DNA of 64,000 nt. Source: CAMLIZ01 sp036231905. GTDB taxonomy: Bacteria; Pseudomonadota; Gammaproteobacteria; Burkholderiales; Burkholderiaceae_C. Below are positions 60,726-64,000 of the stretch, piece after piece. Each line of letters begins with the position of its first letter. Position 1 is the first letter of the stretch. Below the pieces are notes generated by a model. The model was not told where the DNA came from, ran no database searches, and saw only the letters and a list, made by a program, of their open reading frames with translations. The stretch lies in assembly GCF_036231905.1 (NCBI RefSeq), contig NZ_JAZARE010000003.1:580002-644001 (forward strand). The letters are read 5' to 3'. Both the position numbers and the translations under genes were made by a program.

Positions 60726-60840
60726 GACAGGCGCGGCAGCTTACTCCAGCGGCCGCGCAGGCGGCATCCTCGCTTGCGCCAGCGCAAGGGAAGTGCAGCA
60801 CACAAAACCCTGGTGCCCGCCGGCGGGGGCAGGGCCGCGC

Positions 60841-60846
60841 AAGAAT
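60841..60846 (+). promoter_or_regulatory. Candidate -10 element of a leaderless hemerythrin transcript
   Basis: AAGAAT ends 5 nt before ATG 60852, in the context AGAATCGGCC-ATG, which closely resembles the ATAATCGGCGC-ATG context of the Ada-AlkA gene. No ribosome site precedes the ATG. Confidence 0.35.
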
Positions 60847-60851
60847 CGGCC

Positions 60852-61412
60852 ATGCCCCGTCCCAGCGCGTTTCCCGGCCTGCACTCACCGGCGGCCGGCT
60901 TCGACCAGCCCTTCGACATGCTGGCGGCCTGCCACGACCGCGTGCGGCGGTCCCTCGCGTTGCTGGAGCGGCTGCTGCCGCATCTGCAGGCGCATGGCCC
61001 CGATGCACAGGCGCGCGATGCAGCGCGCGACGTCCTGCGCTACTTCGACATGGCGGCGCCCGCGCACCATGAGGACGAAGAGCGCCACGTGATTCCGCTG
61101 CTGCTGGGCAGCAGCAACGCCGAGCTTCAAGCGGCGGCGCAACGCATGCTGGCGGACCACCACCTCATTCGCGAGGGCTGGGCCCGCCTGGCGCCGCTGC
61201 TGCGGTCGGTGACCGAAGGCCAGCCGGTGTCAATGGAGACATTGCAGCCGGAGGCCATCGACTTCGTGCGCCTTCATCACGCCCATCTGGACCTGGAAGA
61301 CACACTCGCCTTTCCCCACGCACACCAGCACCTCGGCCACGATCAGGCGGCCGTGCAGGCAATGGGCGCGGAGATGGCCGCCCGGCGCGGCGTGCGCACG
61401 GCGGGCGGCTGA
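60852..61412 (+). CDS. Hemerythrin-domain protein, first
   Basis: 186 aa, four-helix bundle of the HHE cation-binding family. Likely di-iron ligands: His in AACHDRVRRSL, HHEDEERHVIPLLL, DHHLIREGW and LHHAHLDLEDTL. Roles in the family include oxygen or nitric-oxide sensing and repair of iron sites. Starts at ATG 60852; an extension to 60774 lacks family similarity. Converges on the second hemerythrin gene with 22 bp between. Confidence 0.88.
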   Translation: MPRPSAFPGLHSPAAGFDQPFDMLAACHDRVRRSLALLERLLPHLQAHGPDAQARDAARDVLRYFDMAAPAHHEDEERHVIPLLLGSSNAELQAAAQRMLADHHLIREGWARLAPLLRSVTEGQPVSMETLQPEAIDFVRLHHAHLDLEDTLAFPHAHQHLGHDQAAVQAMGAEMAARRGVRTAGG

Positions 61413-61434
61413 CGCAGCGGCGGACGCGGGACGC

Positions 61435-61953
61435 TCAGGCTTCTTCGTCGATGCCCAGTTCGGCCATCAGCTCCTGCTTGCGGGCCAGCAGTTCCTCGCC
61501 CAGCGCCTCCAGGTCGAGCTTGGCCTTCTTGGCGGCCGGGAACATCTCGCCCTCCTCTTCCTTCACGTGGTGGTCGATGTACTCGCCGAGCACCTTCACC
61601 TTGGCGTCGTACAGCTCCTCGGACGGCTCCATCTCCTCGATCTGGGCGATCAGGTCCTTGGCGCTGGCATGCTCGACCTCGGCCTCGTCGAGCAGGTCCT
61701 GCTCCTCGATGCCTTCACGCGCCGCGGGATAGAAGATCTCTTCCTCGATCATGGCGTGCACGGTGACCATGGCGCAGATCTGCTCGGCCAGCTCGCGCTT
61801 TTCCTCGTCGTCGGCTTCGCTCTCCACGAGCTTGTCGTACTGCTTGAACAGCTGCTTCACCTCCTTGTGGTCGGCGGTCAGCAGGGCAATGGCGTCGTTG
61901 GTCTCGCCGCTCTTCTTCGTCTTCGAGCCGGCGGATTTCTTGGCAGCGGGCAT
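61435..61953 (-). CDS. Hemerythrin-domain protein, second
   Basis: 172 aa. Basic N terminus AAKKSAGSKTKKSGE, then an HHE bundle: LTADHKEVKQLF, VHAMIEEEIFYPAARE, EVEHASAKDLI and YIDHHVKEEEGEMFPAAKK. Strongly acidic overall, about one quarter Glu/Asp. AAGGA lies 8 nt before ATG 61953; the longer frame to 62415 is a shadow of the next gene. Only distantly like the first hemerythrin, so not a tandem duplicate. Confidence 0.9.
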   Translation of the reverse strand: MPAAKKSAGSKTKKSGETNDAIALLTADHKEVKQLFKQYDKLVESEADDEEKRELAEQICAMVTVHAMIEEEIFYPAAREGIEEQDLLDEAEVEHASAKDLIAQIEEMEPSEELYDAKVKVLGEYIDHHVKEEEGEMFPAAKKAKLDLEALGEELLARKQELMAELGIDEEA

Positions 61954-62124
61954 GGCAGGTCCTTCAAGGGTTGGTGGGTTCCCCCGTTCGGCAAGCCGCA
62001 TGCCGGCGCCGGAGCGCAGCACAAACTGGCGCAAAGCGCCGATTTCGACCGGTATTCCGCCGATCACGGCCGGCCTGCCTGCGCCATCCTCCAGGCAGTC
62101 CCCAAGCCTTTGCAGGAGCAACCC

Positions 62125-62439
62125 GTGGCGTCCCCTGATTCCAGCCTTGCCAGCAAACGGCTCTACATCGCGCACCTGGCGCAACGGCTGCAGGCCATGG
62201 AGCGCAGCGGCGCAGCGGTGCAGCCGCTCGCGTACCGCCTGTACGCCCGCCGGCTGCAGGAGGCCATGGCCGGTTATCCGGAAGGCCGCCTGGCCAAGGC
62301 CTTGTCGGCCACGCATCCGGCCGTCGCCGAGGCGCTGGCCAACCGCCACTTCGCCAGCCACGGCAGCTTCGTGGGCGGCTCGGCCGCGCACCGCAGCGCG
62401 CAGCGCTTGCTGCAACGCCTGCGCCGCAGCGTTGCCTGA
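62125..62439 (+). CDS. Small conserved-looking protein, unknown function
   Basis: 104 aa from GTG 62125, which has AGGAG 6 nt upstream. All-helical and basic (RLYIAHLAQRLQAMERSG, YRLYARRLQEAMAGYPE, SAAHRSAQRLLQRLRRSVA), no signal peptide or membrane segment. Function unrecognised. Codon-position GC is like that of its neighbours, and antisense frames here are shadows. The gap 61954-62124 before it shows no clear promoter. Confidence 0.6.
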   Translation: MASPDSSLASKRLYIAHLAQRLQAMERSGAAVQPLAYRLYARRLQEAMAGYPEGRLAKALSATHPAVAEALANRHFASHGSFVGGSAAHRSAQRLLQRLRRSVA

Positions 62440-62458
62440 GCGCCACCGCGCACGCGCA

Positions 62459-63505
62459 TCACATCCCCAGATAGCTCAGCAGCTTGCCGTCCTGTGCCTT
62501 CACCGCCATCAAGCGGCCGGCCAGGCGGGACTGCAGCGCCACCGGGATGGGCGCGAAGCCGGTGCCGCGGGTCAGGTCGTCCCCGTGCATGAAGCACCAG
62601 TACACGAAGCGCACCGCCGGGCTGGCGGCATCGGCCCGCGCGGGTTCGGCGTCCACCAGCAGGAAGCTGGTCATGGTGATCGGCCAGGTCGCCGGGCCCG
62701 GGCGGTCCATCAGGCTGGCGGCATCGTCACCGCGGCGTGACAGCTCGCTTTCCACCACGGCGGAGCGGAAGCCGGCCTCCGACGCCGCCACGTAGTTGCC
62801 CGCCGCGTTGCGCAGCTTCACCGCCACCAGCTGGTCGCGCTCCACGCGGTCGTGGCTGACGTAGGCGATCGCGCCGGGCGTTGCCCTCAGGGCCTTGACC
62901 ATGCCGTCGTTGCCCTCCACTGCCAGCACGTCGCCCGTCCACTTCGGCAGCTGGCTCACACCGGGCTCCGCCTTGAACGCGTCCGATGCGCCCGCCAGGT
63001 AGCGCGTCAGCCCCTCGGTGGTGCCCGACTTGTCGCTGCGCACGATGCGGCGGATCGGCTGCGCCGGCAGCGCGAGCCCGGCGTTGAGCGCAGCGATGCG
63101 CGGGTCGTTCCACTGGCGCACGCGGCCGGCCATGATGTCGGCCAGCAGCTCGCCGGTGAGCCTCAGCTGGTTGTCCGCCACACCCGGCAGGTGGACCACC
63201 GGCACGATGCCGCCCACCAGCATGGGCAGCTGGATGAGTTTGCGCCTGGCCAGCTCCTCCGGTGGCAGCGGCGTGTCGCTGCCACCCAGCTGCACGGTGC
63301 GGGCAGTGATCTGCTTCAGGCCGTCCGCCGAGCCGGTGGCGGTGTAGGCCACCTTGATGCCGGTGCTCTTTTCGAATGTCTGTGCCCAGCGTTCGTACAC
63401 CTTGGACGGGAACGACGCACCCGCACCCTGCACCTGCGCCCACACCGGCGCCGCCAGCAGCACCAGGCATCCCGCCATGGCCTGCAAACCCCTCAACCGC
63501 TTCAT
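62459..63505 (-). CDS. PstS-like phosphate-binding protein, solitary
   Basis: 348 aa periplasmic protein with signal peptide LQAMAGCLVLLAAPVWA. Phosphate-binding segments of the PstS family: QGAGASFPSKVYERW, LGGSDTPL, and RSDKSGTTEGLTRYL. Ends YLGM. No pstCAB or phoU next to it and no recognisable Pho box, so it may work with a transporter elsewhere or sense phosphate. A TAATAT at 63546-63541 on the minus strand may be the -10; AGGGAAGG precedes ATG 63505. Confidence 0.9.
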   Translation of the reverse strand: MKRLRGLQAMAGCLVLLAAPVWAQVQGAGASFPSKVYERWAQTFEKSTGIKVAYTATGSADGLKQITARTVQLGGSDTPLPPEELARRKLIQLPMLVGGIVPVVHLPGVADNQLRLTGELLADIMAGRVRQWNDPRIAALNAGLALPAQPIRRIVRSDKSGTTEGLTRYLAGASDAFKAEPGVSQLPKWTGDVLAVEGNDGMVKALRATPGAIAYVSHDRVERDQLVAVKLRNAAGNYVAASEAGFRSAVVESELSRRGDDAASLMDRPGPATWPITMTSFLLVDAEPARADAASPAVRFVYWCFMHGDDLTRGTGFAPIPVALQSRLAGRLMAVKAQDGKLLSYLGM

Positions 63506-63628
63506 CGCGCCTTCCCTCTGCCCCTGGCAAAAAGCGGCAGATATTAGGGGAAAACCCGTACTAGGCGACGCGCTCCAGGCGGGCAGAAGCGCGCAGAAGT
63601 TGGCACTTCGGGTGCGCCGCTTGCCGCG

Positions 63629-63643
63629 GTTTGCCAGGCAAAC
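63629..63643. promoter_or_regulatory. Perfect 15-bp dyad upstream of the DUF2630 gene
   Basis: GTTTGCC-A-GGCAAAC is a perfect palindrome centred 28 nt before GTG 63664, close to where a promoter or leader would lie. It is probably an operator, but the factor is unknown. Confidence 0.4.
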
Positions 63644-63663
63644 ATTCGACGGAGGTACCCACC

Positions 63664-63897
63664 GTGAGCGACAAGTCCATCCTGGAGCACATCAACGAAC
63701 TGGTCGAGGAGGAGAACCGGCTGCGCGCCGACACCGCCAGGCCCGAGCAGCACGCCGACCGCATCAAGCACCTGCAGGAGCAACTGGACCAGTGCTGGGA
63801 CCTGCTGCGCCAGCGCCGCGCCAAGCGCGAGTTCGGTGACGACCCCGACAGCGCCAAGCAGCGCGACATCGGCATCGTGGAGCGCTACCTCAACTAG
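63664..63897 (+). CDS. DUF2630 family small protein
   Basis: 77 aa from GTG 63664 (GGAGG about 9 nt upstream). Reads SDKSILEHINELVEEENRL then a coiled coil (DRIKHLQEQLDQCWDLLRQRRAKREFGDD) and ends ERYLN, which matches my memory of the DUF2630 family. Function unknown; soluble and probably oligomeric. The remaining bases to 64000 hold one GC hairpin (63967-63987) and no gene that can be supported. Confidence 0.75.
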   Translation: MSDKSILEHINELVEEENRLRADTARPEQHADRIKHLQEQLDQCWDLLRQRRAKREFGDDPDSAKQRDIGIVERYLN

Positions 63898-64000
63898 GAG
63901 TCTGGGCGGCAGAGGGAAGGGCCCGCGTTGGGCCGGCAAAGGGGCGCAGGCTAGGCGCGGTGCGAAGCCCGGGCTGACCGCCCGGGCAAGCGCCGCAACG

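Noticed and set aside
62459..63505. A Pho box before the pstS-like gene
   Set aside because: No match to the CTGTCAT-type direct repeats could be found in the upstream 150 bp.
63967..63987. Intrinsic terminator (GCCCGGGC-TGACC-GCCCGGGC) after the DUF2630 gene
   Set aside because: The 8-bp stem is perfect but no U-tract follows, so only a hairpin can be claimed.

Overview
The window looks like chromosomal DNA of a betaproteobacterium of the order Burkholderiales, plausibly in the Leptothrix-Rubrivivax-Roseateles neighbourhood. This is inferred from very high GC, dense ATGA-overlapped operons, the purL / map-glnD arrangement, the gene families present and the style of the intergenic repeats. 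No rRNA, tRNA, prophage, insertion sequence or CRISPR array was seen. Nearly all of the window is coding, and long antisense open frames are common by-products of the GC content.

Layout. 1-2617 (minus): response regulator and sensor kinase, the kinase cut by the window edge. 2795-5559: SPFH/band-7 membrane protein and an exported SH3-like protein. 5600-6772: AAA ATPase with DUF4143. 6782-10774 (minus): purL. 10866-14290: map and glnD. 14414-23240: a 76-aa membrane protein followed by a 2863-aa cyclic beta-glucan synthase (NdvB type). 23260-32602: a Fur-box-centred, divergent metallophore-like locus. On one side are a TonB receptor and a DUF4198 protein. On the other are an AsnO/VioC-type dioxygenase, SbnB-like dehydrogenase, Y4yA-type PLP decarboxylase, SbnA-like synthase, MATE exporter and a minimal SbnI-like serine kinase. 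32627-35722 (minus): a ybhP-clsB-ybhN equivalent. 35792-40433 (minus): otsB, GH15 hydrolase, otsA. 40494-45303 (minus): two M16 peptidases, an S10-type lipoprotein peptidase and an EF-hand protein. 45498-48413: Ada-AlkA, Ogt, EamA exporter. 48532-49446: two Hsp20 chaperones behind a sigma-32-like promoter. 49476-60725 (minus): two-component system, sugar ABC transporter, GH65 phosphorylase and beta-phosphoglucomutase. 60852-63897: two hemerythrins, two small proteins and a lone PstS.

How the parts work together. The 23-33 kb locus has a set of genes expected to make L-2,3-diaminopropionate from serine and glutamate: SbnI-like makes O-phosphoserine, SbnA-like condenses it with glutamate, SbnB-like releases the diamino acid and 2-oxoglutarate. 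A 2-oxoglutarate dioxygenase and a decarboxylase would modify the product, MATE would export it and TonB would recover it. No NIS synthetase or NRPS is encoded beside it, so the product is unclear and may be new. The 49-61 kb locus reads as sensing, uptake and phosphorolysis of an alpha-glucose disaccharide to beta-glucose 1-phosphate and then glucose 6-phosphate. The otsBA-GH15 locus would make and turn over trehalose or a related glucan.

Two intergenic loci (37308-37851 and 53789-54040) each carry an inverted pair of structured repeats. In both, the paired stems differ between copies but stay complementary within a copy, while unpaired core segments are identical. Other regulatory signals noted are a ribosome-site-sequestering hairpin before the small protein/ndvB pair, a Fur box, a sigma-32 promoter, several operator-like dyads and three apparently leaderless starts.
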